Of a stretch of DNA of 64,000 nt, positions 26,008 to 33,792 are shown piece after piece. Made by a program: the position numbers and the translations under genes. Source of the stretch: Propionibacteriaceae bacterium (GTDB lineage Bacteria > Actinomycetota > Actinomycetes > Propionibacteriales > Propionibacteriaceae); NCBI GenBank assembly GCA_030537675.1, contig JAUNVL010000002.1, positions 1-64,000 on the forward strand, given 5' to 3'. The number at the start of each line of letters is the position of its first letter. The stretch's first letter is position 1. The notes under the pieces are model-generated. The model saw nothing but the letters and a program-made list of their open reading frames with translations. It was not told where the DNA came from and ran no database searches.

Positions 26008-26013
26008 TAGCAT
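26008..26013 (+). promoter_or_regulatory. Leaderless -10 element for mini-YdeI gene
   Basis: TAGCAT five bases before ATG 26019, with no Shine-Dalgarno sequence between them, consistent with leaderless translation. Confidence 0.45.
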
Positions 26014-26018
26014 CGACC

Positions 26019-26285
26019 ATGACTGCAGAACGGGTCCCATCGGGGACGGTGCACACGCTGCCGTCAGACCTCCAGACGCAGTTGGCTGCCGATGCACAGT
26101 CCTTCGCCGCGTGGAAGGACATCACCCCGTTGGCACGCAATGAGTGGATTTGCTGGGTCGAGGACGCGAAACGCCCCGAGACCAGGATGAAGCGCATCAG
26201 GCAGGCGCAGGAGAACCTGGCGGACGGGAAGCGACGACCATGCTGCTGGCCCGGCTGTAGCCACCGCGCCAAGGACGGTTCGTAG
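26019..26285 (+). CDS. Short YdeI/OmpD-associated (OmdA) domain protein
   Basis: An 88-residue protein consisting almost wholly of the OmdA/YdeI-type helical domain: LPSDLQTQLAADAQSFAAWKDITPLARNEWICWVEDAKRPETR and the RRIxxAxENLADGK-like end. In larger relatives this domain follows a DUF1801 or DUF1905 domain; here it stands alone. The tail CCWPGCSH carries three cysteines, perhaps a metal or thiol site. Family members have been linked to bacteriocin protection, but function is not established. Start by leaderless promoter spacing; convergent with the small membrane gene 58 bases away. Confidence 0.82.
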   Translation: MTAERVPSGTVHTLPSDLQTQLAADAQSFAAWKDITPLARNEWICWVEDAKRPETRMKRIRQAQENLADGKRRPCCWPGCSHRAKDGS

Positions 26286-26343
26286 GCCAGTCGCAAGCGC
26301 GCTGGGATGTCTCCGGTGGAGCAGCAACCCTGGGAGAACGGGG

Positions 26344-26619
26344 TCAGAGGCGCTGCTCCGCTTTCAACGCTTTGCGCCACCGTCGGTACCGCACGAATCC
26401 GAGATACATGATCACCGCACCCACAGCGCCCACCATCAGGCCGCCTATGAAGTACTGCACCAGATGTCCGGAGGAGTTGGGATCTGGGGATCCGGCCATC
26501 GAACCTGCGAGCAGACCGAAGAGTGGTCCCAGGACAGCGATGACGGCTCCCAGAACCATGACCGGTACGCCCGGCACCCCGTCGGTTCGCGCCGGGCTCG
26601 GTGGCTTGGAGTCGGTCAT
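26344..26619 (-). CDS. Small two-helix membrane protein, last gene of NO reductase operon
   Basis: A 91-residue protein with two membrane helices (VPVMVLGAVIAVLGPLFGLLAG and YFIGGLMVGAVGAVIMYLGF) and a basic C-terminus (RYRRWRKALKAEQRL). Its ATG overlaps the slipin stop by four bases (ATGA), so it is translationally coupled as the fourth gene after NO reductase. No family recognised; a membrane accessory to the slipin or reductase is a contextual guess. Confidence 0.7.
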   Translation of the reverse strand: MTDSKPPSPARTDGVPGVPVMVLGAVIAVLGPLFGLLAGSMAGSPDPNSSGHLVQYFIGGLMVGAVGAVIMYLGFVRYRRWRKALKAEQRL

Positions 26620-27512
26620 GGCTTGTCCCTCTCACTGTCATGGGCGCTTGAAGCGCCACCGCTCGAATGGGCGCTTTCCGCGGGGCTGATCGACGAACCG
26701 TTGATGCCTCGTGTGGCAGGTGGTGTGTGGTCGTCCCCGGCGAGCTTGGAGAGAATCTCGGGTGCCCTCTGCAGGAACGGACCGATGATGTCCATGGGGA
26801 GGGGAAAAACCACCGTCGAGTTCTGGTCAGCACCCAGCTCGAGCAGTGTCTGGAGGTAGCGGAGCTGCAGTGAGGCCGGTGCCCGCCCCAGGATTTCGGC
26901 TGCCTGGGCCAGTTCTTCAGCGGCCTGCAATTCGCCGTGCGCGTTGATGATCTTGGCGCGCCGCTCACGCTCCGCCTCAGCCTCCCTCGCCATGGCGCGC
27001 TGCATGGCCTGGGGTATTTCCACGTCCTTGATCTCGACGACATTGACCTGCACGCCCCATGGCTGGGTCTGTGCGTCGATGCTGCGTGCGAGATCCTCGT
27101 TGAGGTCGGCACGGTGCGCCAGGAGAGTATCGAGGTCTGCGCGCCCAACGACAGACCGCAGGGTGGTCTGCGCGATCTGCGACGTGGCCACGGCGTGGTT
27201 CTCGACGGCCATCACCGATTGGACGGGGTCGGTGACCTGGAAGAGCACCACCGCGTTGACCCGTGCTGGGACGTTGTCCTTGGTGATCACCTCCTGTGGA
27301 GGGATGGTCAGGGTCACCACGCGCAGGTCCACGCGGACCAGGGAGTCGACTATGGGCACGAGCAACCGCACACCCGGCTGGAGTGGTTCCCGCAACCGTC
27401 CCAATCGGAAGGCCACTCCACGCTCGTACTCCTTCAGCACACGGATCGACGCCAGCAGGAGGACAAGCACGACGACGACAACTGCGATTGCGGCGATGGC
27501 CATGGGGTTCAT
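26616..27512 (-). CDS. Slipin (stomatin/prohibitin/Band 7 family)
   Basis: A 298-residue protein: an N-terminal membrane hairpin (MAIAAIAVVVVVLVLLLASI), then a Band 7/SPFH domain (VLKEYERGVAFRLGR, VDLRVVTLTIPPQEVITKDNVPARV, the ATSQIAQTTLRSVVGRADLDTLLA region and DVEIPQAMQRAMAREAEAERERRAKIIN, which continues into a coiled coil). Slipins form membrane rings that organise or stabilise membrane proteins. The usual partner, an NfeD protease-like protein, is absent; instead it is coupled by four-base ATGA overlaps to the Cys-cluster gene upstream and the small membrane gene downstream, all behind the NO reductase. The true ATG is 27512; the longer frame upstream is a shadow. Confidence 0.92.
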   Translation of the reverse strand: MNPMAIAAIAVVVVVLVLLLASIRVLKEYERGVAFRLGRLREPLQPGVRLLVPIVDSLVRVDLRVVTLTIPPQEVITKDNVPARVNAVVLFQVTDPVQSVMAVENHAVATSQIAQTTLRSVVGRADLDTLLAHRADLNEDLARSIDAQTQPWGVQVNVVEIKDVEIPQAMQRAMAREAEAERERRAKIINAHGELQAAEELAQAAEILGRAPASLQLRYLQTLLELGADQNSTVVFPLPMDIIGPFLQRAPEILSKLAGDDHTPPATRGINGSSISPAESAHSSGGASSAHDSERDKP

Positions 27513-28273
27513 GGGGAGCTCCTCGTGCCGGGGGCCTGTCGGACAGGAAATCCCGGCTGGTACTTGTCGATCGGCTTCGAGCGGGCGTCGCTGCTGTAGC
27601 GAATCCTCGGCATGGGCAATGGAGTGGCCACGGCGGCAGCCCGAGCCTTGTCGGGCGTGTCGCTTCCGTACGTCGCGCGGCGCTGGTGCATCGTGCGGGC
27701 CAGCGATTCCTGTTGGGCGACTGTCTCGTCGAGTTCCGCCACCGGCACGTGGACGGGGAAGTCGGCGCGGCTGCGGCGCAGGTGCGACCACAGCGGGCCG
27801 CTGGCGAGGACGACGACGACCACGACAGCGGCCAGCATCAGCCGCTCGGTGGTGTTCGTGGCCGTGAAGAAGGTGATGGCGGGCCACAGCATCGCCAGCA
27901 CCACGACACAGCAGGCGACCCCGCGGTGGAATCGTTCGGCCTCGGAACTGGGCCAGGGGTCGACGTTGCGGCTGATCTCCCTGCCCGTCTCGGACATGGT
28001 GCAGGTGTCCTTCACCGGGCACGCGTTGCAAACCACTGGGCTCGCCCGGTATCGCATGACCCTGTTGCCCGGGTCGAAGGACTGTGGCCACAACCACTGG
28101 TCCTCGGGGCAGAGCCAGGCGTCGTGGTCCTCGTGGTAGGTGAACGCGCCGGAGCGCCACGCCGTCGTGCGCTGGGCTGACCGGCGTGCTGCGAGGTCGA
28201 TGCCCCAGGCGACTGCGAGCAGAACGAGCCCATAGCCTGTCGCGAGCCAGACCATGATGTCCACGCCAGCCAT
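27509..28273 (-). CDS. Cys-cluster membrane protein coupled to NO reductase
   Basis: A 254-residue protein of unknown function. Residues ~5-28 form a first membrane helix, then a cytoplasmic segment with the cysteine set C55, C82, C85 and C91 (WLCPEDQWLWP, then SPVVCNACPVKDTCTMS; pattern C-x26-C-x2-C-x5-C), then two helices (GVACCVVVLAMLWPAITFF and LMLAAVVVVVVLASG) and a hydrophilic tail. The motif resembles the C-terminal zinc or Fe-S-like CxxC module of some IS1182-type transposases, though nothing else here is transposase-like. The ATG overlaps the NO reductase stop by one base (TGATG). A metal or cluster role in electron delivery or NO sensing is inference. Confidence 0.75.
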   Translation of the reverse strand: MAGVDIMVWLATGYGLVLLAVAWGIDLAARRSAQRTTAWRSGAFTYHEDHDAWLCPEDQWLWPQSFDPGNRVMRYRASPVVCNACPVKDTCTMSETGREISRNVDPWPSSEAERFHRGVACCVVVLAMLWPAITFFTATNTTERLMLAAVVVVVVLASGPLWSHLRRSRADFPVHVPVAELDETVAQQESLARTMHQRRATYGSDTPDKARAAAVATPLPMPRIRYSSDARSKPIDKYQPGFPVRQAPGTRSSP

Positions 28274-30651
28274 CAGTCGGCGTCCATGGGCCGGTGGTCC
28301 GAGGCGTACGGCGAGCCGCCATCAGCGTCCGTGGACATGGGCGGGCCACCCGCTCCCACGGGTTGATCCACGACGAACAGTTGTTCCCTGGGCACCTCGT
28401 GTGTCGTCGCGGCGATGCCATATCTGATGCCCAGCCACGTGATCCACAGGAAAGCGAAGGCGCCACTGATGAGGGCGACGTCCCCGGGGAGCCGCAGCCA
28501 CTCCAGGATGGCGTTGCCGGGCTCGGCGATGTAGCCGAGCGTGCGGGATTCGAAGTAGCCGCTGTTCACCGAGTGGTAAAGCTGCAGGACACCGAGTGGC
28601 AGCAGGGTGGCGAAGCTCATCCATGCCAGGCCGATGTTGGTTGCCCAGAAGGAGAACTTTGCCGCCTTCTCGGGCCAACGATCGGCCGGGATGATGTAGC
28701 GAAGGGCAAACAGGGCGAGGCCGATGGCCAGCATGCCGTAGACGCCCATCATGGAGGCGTGGGCGTGGTTGGCGGTCAGTGCGGTGCCAATTTGGTAGTA
28801 GGAGACGATCGGCAGGTTGATGAGGAAGCCGAACACACCGGCGCCGAGGAAGTTCCAGAAGCCGACGGCAACGAGGAACATGACGGCCCAGCGGTGGGGG
28901 AAGGGGGCCGAGGAGCGCGATTCCTGACGTGATCCGAGTTGCAGGAATGTCCATGCCTCGATGGTCAGGAAGGTGAGGGGGATGATTTCCAGCGCCGAGA
29001 AGAAGGCGCCGAGCGCCATGTGCTCCACGGGGGTCCCGGAGAAGTACAGGTGGTGCATGGTGCCGATGACGCCGCCGACGGAGTACAGGATGATGTCGAG
29101 GAAGATGATGGCCATGGCGATCTGGCGACGCACCACACCCAGCATGACGAAGATGTAGGCCACCATGACGGTGGTGAAGAGCTCCAGGAAATCCTCCACC
29201 CACAGGTGGACCACCCAGAACCGCCAGAACTCCGCGACGGTGAGCTGGGTTTCGGGTTTGGCCAGCATCCCCACGGCATAGAAGCCCGGGATGGCGAGCG
29301 CGGCGTAGAGGAAGAGCCAGGGCAGGTTTCCTCGGCTCTCTGTCTTCAGGCGGGCACGCATTCCGCGATAGAGGATTGCCACCCACATGAACAGGCCGAT
29401 CACCAGGAGTCCCTGCCAGAAACGGGGCAGGTCGAGGTACTCCCACTGCTGGTCGAAGAAGATGGATCCCTTGGCCCATTCCACCCCAAAGATGCTGAGG
29501 GCTTCACCCGTGAATGACCCGACGACGACGATGACCAGCGCGACCAGCAAACCGTAGGCCAGCCAGTTCTGGCGGCGCGGTTCGCGTCCGGAAATGAAAG
29601 GAACCAGGAAGATCGCGGCCGCGAGGAACGAGGCTGCGGTCCACAGGAGGGCCAGTTGGACGTGCCAGGTGCGGGCGAGGTTGAACGGCAGAATCCGGGC
29701 GAGGTCCCACCCGAAGAAACTGGTGAGCTCGGCGCGGTAGTGCTCGATGGCAGCCCCCAGCAGGACTTGTGCGACGAACATCCCGGCGACGACGAAGAAG
29801 AACCATGTGGTGGCGCGCTGTGCCGGGGTGATCTGTACCTCTCCCGGTTGGGAGAACGACAGTGCAGGCGTCTCGTTGCTGTGCCACCCGATGTTGCGGC
29901 TCCACCGTCCGTAGGCCGCGAAAAGGAGTCCGGTGCCCACGAGCAGGGCACACAGCGAGAGTCCACTCCACACCATGATGTCGGCGGTAGGGGCGTTGTT
30001 GACGAGTGGTTCAGAGGGCCAATTGTTGGTGTAGGAGTAGCTGTGGCCGGGGCGCTCCGCGGCGGCGGCCCACGCCGTCCAGGCGAAGAATGCGGTCAGC
30101 TCGTGGATGTCCTGAGGATCGGTGATCGCGTTCGGGATCAACCCGTACTTGGTGGTGGGGGAGCCGAAGTAGTCGGCGTAGTGCTCCTTCAGTACCTCGA
30201 AGGCCTGGGCCTGAAGATCCGTGAAGACGAGTGTGCCCGTCTCCTTGTCGTAGCGGTTGGTCCGCATTTCCTTGACGAGTTCGCCCCTGGGGTCCTGGAT
30301 GCCGGAATCGGTCAACTCCGCCAGTGCAAATGTGGACGCCCGGCGCAGATAGTCCGCCGTGTAGTCCGGGCCGAGATAGCCGCCGTGACCCATGATCGAG
30401 CCGTACTGCTGCAGCCCGCGGCGCAAAAAGATCTGTTGTCCGGAGGTGACTTCGGCTCCACTGAACACCTCCTCACCGTTCTGCGTGACGACGGTCTTCG
30501 GTTGCGGCATCCCGTCGGTGTAGGTCCGCACGGCGAGAAATCCCATGACGAAGAAGCCGAAGATCATGACGAGCGCGACGCCCTGGACCCAGCCTTTCGA
30601 AACCAAGAATTCTGTGCGCTGCTGTGTGTGGGGCTGTGTTGTCTGAGCCAC
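28273..30651 (-). CDS. norZ: Quinol-dependent nitric oxide reductase (qNOR)
   Basis: A 792-residue single-chain NO reductase, 2 NO + 2 e- + 2 H+ to N2O + H2O, drawing electrons from quinol. The N-terminal part (about residues 20-250) is the NorC-like extension without a c-type CxxCH heme site. The NorB-like core of 12-13 helices carries the conserved heme and FeB histidine regions, for example FNLARTWHVQLALLW, VVHLWVEDFLELF, TMHHLYFSGTP and TANHAHASMMGVYG. GTG 30651 follows GAAGGGA by about eight bases. It opens a four-gene overlapping operon with the Cys-cluster protein, slipin and a small membrane protein. No nitrite reductase is nearby, so NO detoxification is at least as likely as denitrification. 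Confidence 0.95.
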   Translation of the reverse strand: MAQTTQPHTQQRTEFLVSKGWVQGVALVMIFGFFVMGFLAVRTYTDGMPQPKTVVTQNGEEVFSGAEVTSGQQIFLRRGLQQYGSIMGHGGYLGPDYTADYLRRASTFALAELTDSGIQDPRGELVKEMRTNRYDKETGTLVFTDLQAQAFEVLKEHYADYFGSPTTKYGLIPNAITDPQDIHELTAFFAWTAWAAAAERPGHSYSYTNNWPSEPLVNNAPTADIMVWSGLSLCALLVGTGLLFAAYGRWSRNIGWHSNETPALSFSQPGEVQITPAQRATTWFFFVVAGMFVAQVLLGAAIEHYRAELTSFFGWDLARILPFNLARTWHVQLALLWTAASFLAAAIFLVPFISGREPRRQNWLAYGLLVALVIVVVGSFTGEALSIFGVEWAKGSIFFDQQWEYLDLPRFWQGLLVIGLFMWVAILYRGMRARLKTESRGNLPWLFLYAALAIPGFYAVGMLAKPETQLTVAEFWRFWVVHLWVEDFLELFTTVMVAYIFVMLGVVRRQIAMAIIFLDIILYSVGGVIGTMHHLYFSGTPVEHMALGAFFSALEIIPLTFLTIEAWTFLQLGSRQESRSSAPFPHRWAVMFLVAVGFWNFLGAGVFGFLINLPIVSYYQIGTALTANHAHASMMGVYGMLAIGLALFALRYIIPADRWPEKAAKFSFWATNIGLAWMSFATLLPLGVLQLYHSVNSGYFESRTLGYIAEPGNAILEWLRLPGDVALISGAFAFLWITWLGIRYGIAATTHEVPREQLFVVDQPVGAGGPPMSTDADGGSPYASDHRPMDAD

Positions 30652-30720
30652 GAGTCATCCCTTCGTCAGGAATACCTATCGTTCCGCGGGGGCGCCGACC
30701 GGGGTCGCGTCTTGGAGTGA

Positions 30721-30772
30721 GCGGTTCAACCGCTGCACTGCGGTGTTCAGATCACATTGCGCCGACGCAATG
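30721..30772 (-). promoter_or_regulatory. Two palindromes upstream of norZ, candidate operators
   Basis: GCGGTT-C-AACCGC (30721-30733) and CATTGCG-CCGA-CGCAATG (30755-30772), both perfect inverted repeats, lie 70-120 bases before the norZ start. An AT-rich TTTTAATATC lies just upstream and may be part of the promoter. They do not look like NsrR or FNR boxes. A NO- or redox-responsive regulator is an inference from context; none is encoded here. Confidence 0.45.
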
Positions 30773-30865
30773 ATGGTCTTTTAATATCCGGACAAGCTAG
30801 CAGAGATCGTGGTGTGTAAATGGGCTGAATGCTTCAAAAGTCCCAGCCGCGCCGGCACTGGTGGC

Positions 30866-31702
30866 TCAGGCGGCGTCGTCGTACTCGCGTTCCCATCCGA
30901 ACCGGGTGCGCAGCATCCTGTTCCATTTGTTGGCCGGCAGGTCAGGATTGGTCAGGGCAATCCCGACGCAGTACTTGCTGACACTGACGGGGCGCACGCC
31001 CATGGCGGCCAGGACCTCGTCGGCGCGGCCGCTGCCCGTGCTCTTGGACTCCACCAGAATCAGGTCGGGACCATACTCGGTGGTGTCCTCACCGGTGCAG
31101 GCCAGGTCGATGTCGCAGGTCAGGCGCGCGCCGTCGGCCACGTCCACGAAGGTGGCGCGGGTGTAGCGGGTGGTGAGCGAGGGGGTGAGTTCGGGTGGTT
31201 CGGCGTCGTAGCTGTCCCTGAGCGCGTCCTCCAGGAAGTCCTGCGCCTCCCCGGTGATGCGGCTGCGGTCCTCGAACTCGTAGGGGAGGCGCAGCTTGAC
31301 CGTCTCGCCGCGTCCGCCCTTGAGTTTGACCTCGAAGAGGGATTCGCCGCTGTCCAGATACGTGCGGGTGCGAACCTTGTAACGCTGGCGACGTCCTTGC
31401 CTGTGGGCACGGAAAAGGGCCAGGTCCGGGCTGTCGAAGTAGGCCGATTCATACCCGAACAGGCGCTTCCCGTCGATCTGCAGGACGCGGAAGTCCTCCA
31501 GTGCAGCGCTGAGTTCCACGAACTCGCGCGGGGTCAGAAGGTACTTCTTCTCGTGTCTGGTTTGCAGGCCAGCGACTTCCATGACTTCATCGAGGGAGAC
31601 GGGCCCCTTCCTGCCGGTGACAGAATGCAGGACCGCCTTCGAGCGGGAGGTGATTCTGGGTAGGTCATCCACCGTTGCAAGGTGGTCCTCGACGGCCGTC
31701 AT
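30866..31702 (-). CDS. VTC-domain polyphosphate polymerase-like protein
   Basis: A 278-residue protein of the VTC/triphosphate-tunnel fold. Charged strands lining the tunnel are visible: QTRHEKKYLLTP (the R-x-E-x-K-Y motif), RQRYKVRTRTYLDSGESLFEVKLKGGRGETVKLRL, SLTTRYTRATF and LILVESKSTGSG. In yeast the VTC catalytic domain makes polyphosphate from ATP; bacterial copies are presumed to polymerise or sense polyphosphate. Its start overlaps the stop of the upstream DUF4956 membrane gene by four bases, the usual bacterial VTC partner, so the pair probably acts as a membrane-linked unit. Confidence 0.88.
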   Translation of the reverse strand: MTAVEDHLATVDDLPRITSRSKAVLHSVTGRKGPVSLDEVMEVAGLQTRHEKKYLLTPREFVELSAALEDFRVLQIDGKRLFGYESAYFDSPDLALFRAHRQGRRQRYKVRTRTYLDSGESLFEVKLKGGRGETVKLRLPYEFEDRSRITGEAQDFLEDALRDSYDAEPPELTPSLTTRYTRATFVDVADGARLTCDIDLACTGEDTTEYGPDLILVESKSTGSGRADEVLAAMGVRPVSVSKYCVGIALTNPDLPANKWNRMLRTRFGWEREYDDAA

Positions 31703-32307
31703 CGTGACACTGCCCAGTCGCGTGCCCGCGAATCATTGCGGGAGCCCGCCGACGGGGCGGAAGCGGCGTGAATACGGAACCGCACGTCGACCACCGTGAC
31801 GTCGCGAACCGTGTCGAGTTCCAGCACCACCACGTGGAGGATGTCAGCGCCCAGCAGCCCCTGCAGGGCAGCCTTGAGGGCGGGCTCGTGGGAGTAGGCG
31901 CGGTCCAGGGTCACGGTGTGGCGGCGGGTGCGGGCTGCGAAGTTGGGGTGATCTGCTGCGAACATCACGAGCACCAGGCCGAGCGAGATGGCCGGAGTCA
32001 ACCAGATCGGGCCGGGGTGGAGGCCGTTGATGAGGCCCATGGCCAGCGCGACGAAGTAATACGCCACCTCCTCCTGGGTGATGGCATCCGAGCGCAACCT
32101 GATGATGGAGAGAATGCCGAACAGGCCCATGCCCAGGCCGATACCAGCGCCGCTGTCGAGCAGCAGAGCCGTGACCGCCATGATCCCCACATTGAGCGCA
32201 AGATAGGCCAGCACGAGATCGCGTCGGAAATGCCGTCGGTAGTACACGGCGAACACCAGCAGGGAAATGGCGATCAGGTCGGCAGCTACGGCCACAAGCA
32301 GGTTCAT
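31699..32307 (-). CDS. DUF4956 membrane protein, VTC partner
   Basis: A 202-residue protein with about five N-terminal helices (LVAVAADLIAISLLVFAVYY, LAYLALNVGIMAVTALL, GIGLGMGLFGILSIIRLRSDAITQEEVAYYFVALAMGL, AISLGLVLVMFAA) and a cytoplasmic C-terminus. FGILSIIRLR and ITQEEVAYYF are signature stretches of DUF4956. It precedes and overlaps the VTC gene and may form the membrane channel or anchor for polyphosphate export; that role is inferred. ATG 32307 follows GAGGAG. Confidence 0.87.
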   Translation of the reverse strand: MNLLVAVAADLIAISLLVFAVYYRRHFRRDLVLAYLALNVGIMAVTALLLDSGAGIGLGMGLFGILSIIRLRSDAITQEEVAYYFVALAMGLINGLHPGPIWLTPAISLGLVLVMFAADHPNFAARTRRHTVTLDRAYSHEPALKAALQGLLGADILHVVVLELDTVRDVTVVDVRFRIHAASAPSAGSRNDSRARDWAVSR

Positions 32308-32391
32308 GAATTCTCCTCTTCACATCTTCGGGCACCCTCGCGGTTTCCCACCTGCTGACCACAATGCCAACCGGGTATGAGAACAGAAGGA

Positions 32392-32421
32392 GCCCAGCAT
32401 GAGAGCTCTCTCATGCTGGGC
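32392..32421 (-). terminator. Terminator hairpin after namZ
   Basis: A nearly perfect 14-bp inverted repeat (GCCCAGCATGAGAG at 32392-32405 with CTCTCATGCTGGGC at 32408-32421), sixteen bases after the namZ stop on the minus strand, followed by TCCTTCTGTTC. It ends the secreted-protein/nagZ/namZ operon. Confidence 0.75.
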
Positions 32422-32436
32422 CCCTCCACCAAGGTC

Positions 32437-33732
32437 CTACCTGGGGCCGCGATAGAGGAGGAAGCGCTGTGTGTCGATGACGAAGCGCCGTAGATCCCGC
32501 TGCCATCCCGAGATGATTTCGGTGGCGCTGGCGCCCGCGTCGAACTGTGTGCGGAAACGGTCAGATCCCGTCAAAAGATCGATCCAGCGCCCGCCGTCGC
32601 CCCGCCAGCCGAAACCTTCGTACAGGTCGCGCGCTGTCACGAGCATGTGCGTCGCCACCGCAGGAGCGTCGACGTCCGATGGATTGACGAGGTGCACTTG
32701 GACACCACCACACACCTTGCCCTGGTTCTTCGAGAAGGTGGGGGTGAAGTAGGCCTCCCTGAAGTCGACCCCCGCCAGGCCCACCTGGTTCAGTGCATGC
32801 GCCCATCGGTAGTCGCCATAAGGTGCTCCGATCAGCTCGAATGGTCGCGTGGTTCCACGGCCCTCTGACATGTTGGTGGCTTCGAACATGCCCGTGCCGG
32901 GGTAGATGGCGGCCGTCCAGGGGGTCGGCATGTTGGGCGACGGCATCACCCACCGGGCGGCGAGGTCCTCGATGTGCATGCCCCTTGTCCAGCCCTGGAC
33001 CTGCACCACCTCGATGTTGGGCAGGGGCGTCACCCCGGACCGGGTCATGAAGGTGGCATTGAAGTACAGCGCCAGTTCGCCGACGGTCATGCCGTGTTGC
33101 TGGGCAATCTCCAGCTGTCCGACCCCAGAGGCAAAGCCCGGCTTCAGCACGGGACCTCGTGCCCGGCCACCGAGCGGATTGGGGCGGTCCAGCACTACGA
33201 ACTCCACGCCTGCCGAGGAGGCCGCCTGCATCGCCGACCACATCGTCCAGATGTAGGTGTAGAACCGGGCGCCCACGTCCTGGATGTCGAAGACGACGAC
33301 GTCGACCCCGGCATCAGCGAAGAAGCCCGCGAACTTTGAGGCATTCGCGCCGTAGGCGTCGTAGACGGTGACCCCCGTGCGGGGATCCACCGACTTCGGC
33401 TCGCTGGAGCCGGCCTGCGCGGTCCCGCGGAAGCCGTGCTCGGGCCCGAAAACACCACCGACGTCCACGCCCTGGGCGACCATGTCGTCGACGATGCTGG
33501 TGAAGTTGGACAACACGCCGGTGGGGTTGGTGATGATGCCCACCCGTCGTCCCTGGAAGATTTGCCAACCTCCGCCCGCGGCCACATCGGCGCCGGCGAC
33601 CACTTCGTTCGTGGTGGCGCGGGTGTGGTCCGCGGGCTGGTCGGCCTGGGCGTCGAGGGCCGTGGCGGATATCGCTCCGGCGGCCGCCACCATCCCCGTG
33701 GCCCGGAAGAGGCTTCGTCTGCTGGTACTCAT
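32437..33732 (-). CDS. namZ: Exo-beta-N-acetylmuramidase NamZ (DUF1343, GH171)
   Basis: A 431-residue exported hydrolase. It starts MSTSRRSLFRATG with a twin-arginine (SRRSLF) signal, then the DUF1343 domain: GRRVGIITNPTGV, VFGPEHGFRG, VVVFDIQDVGARFYTYIWTM, FVVLDRPNPLGG, the NMPTPWTAAIYPGTGMFEATNMSEGRGTTRPFELIGAP block and the LVTARDLY tail. In Bacillus and Tannerella this family removes MurNAc from the non-reducing end of peptidoglycan fragments. It follows nagZ by 60 bases; NagZ removes GlcNAc ends, so the two could alternate along a glycan. ATG 33732 follows AGAGGA; ATG 33750 is less likely because it precedes the Tat motif by a further six residues. Confidence 0.92.
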   Translation of the reverse strand: MSTSRRSLFRATGMVAAAGAISATALDAQADQPADHTRATTNEVVAGADVAAGGGWQIFQGRRVGIITNPTGVLSNFTSIVDDMVAQGVDVGGVFGPEHGFRGTAQAGSSEPKSVDPRTGVTVYDAYGANASKFAGFFADAGVDVVVFDIQDVGARFYTYIWTMWSAMQAASSAGVEFVVLDRPNPLGGRARGPVLKPGFASGVGQLEIAQQHGMTVGELALYFNATFMTRSGVTPLPNIEVVQVQGWTRGMHIEDLAARWVMPSPNMPTPWTAAIYPGTGMFEATNMSEGRGTTRPFELIGAPYGDYRWAHALNQVGLAGVDFREAYFTPTFSKNQGKVCGGVQVHLVNPSDVDAPAVATHMLVTARDLYEGFGWRGDGGRWIDLLTGSDRFRTQFDAGASATEIISGWQRDLRRFVIDTQRFLLYRGPR

Positions 33733-33792
33733 CGTTGTTCTTCCTCTCATGCTTGGTTCAGTGGTCCCCCGGATGGAACGTGCACTCGCCTC

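Noticed and set aside
27660..27760. Possible transposon remnant because of the transposase-like CxxC motif nearby
   Set aside because: No inverted repeats, no DDE residues, and the gene is embedded in a tightly overlapping operon.
27513..28466. Upstream extension of the slipin frame
   Set aside because: It lies inside the Cys-cluster gene and has no recognisable sequence; the ATGA overlap fixes the slipin start at 27512.
30780..30865. Searched for a terminator of the VTC operon
   Set aside because: No stem longer than about five base pairs with a suitable tail was found by eye.
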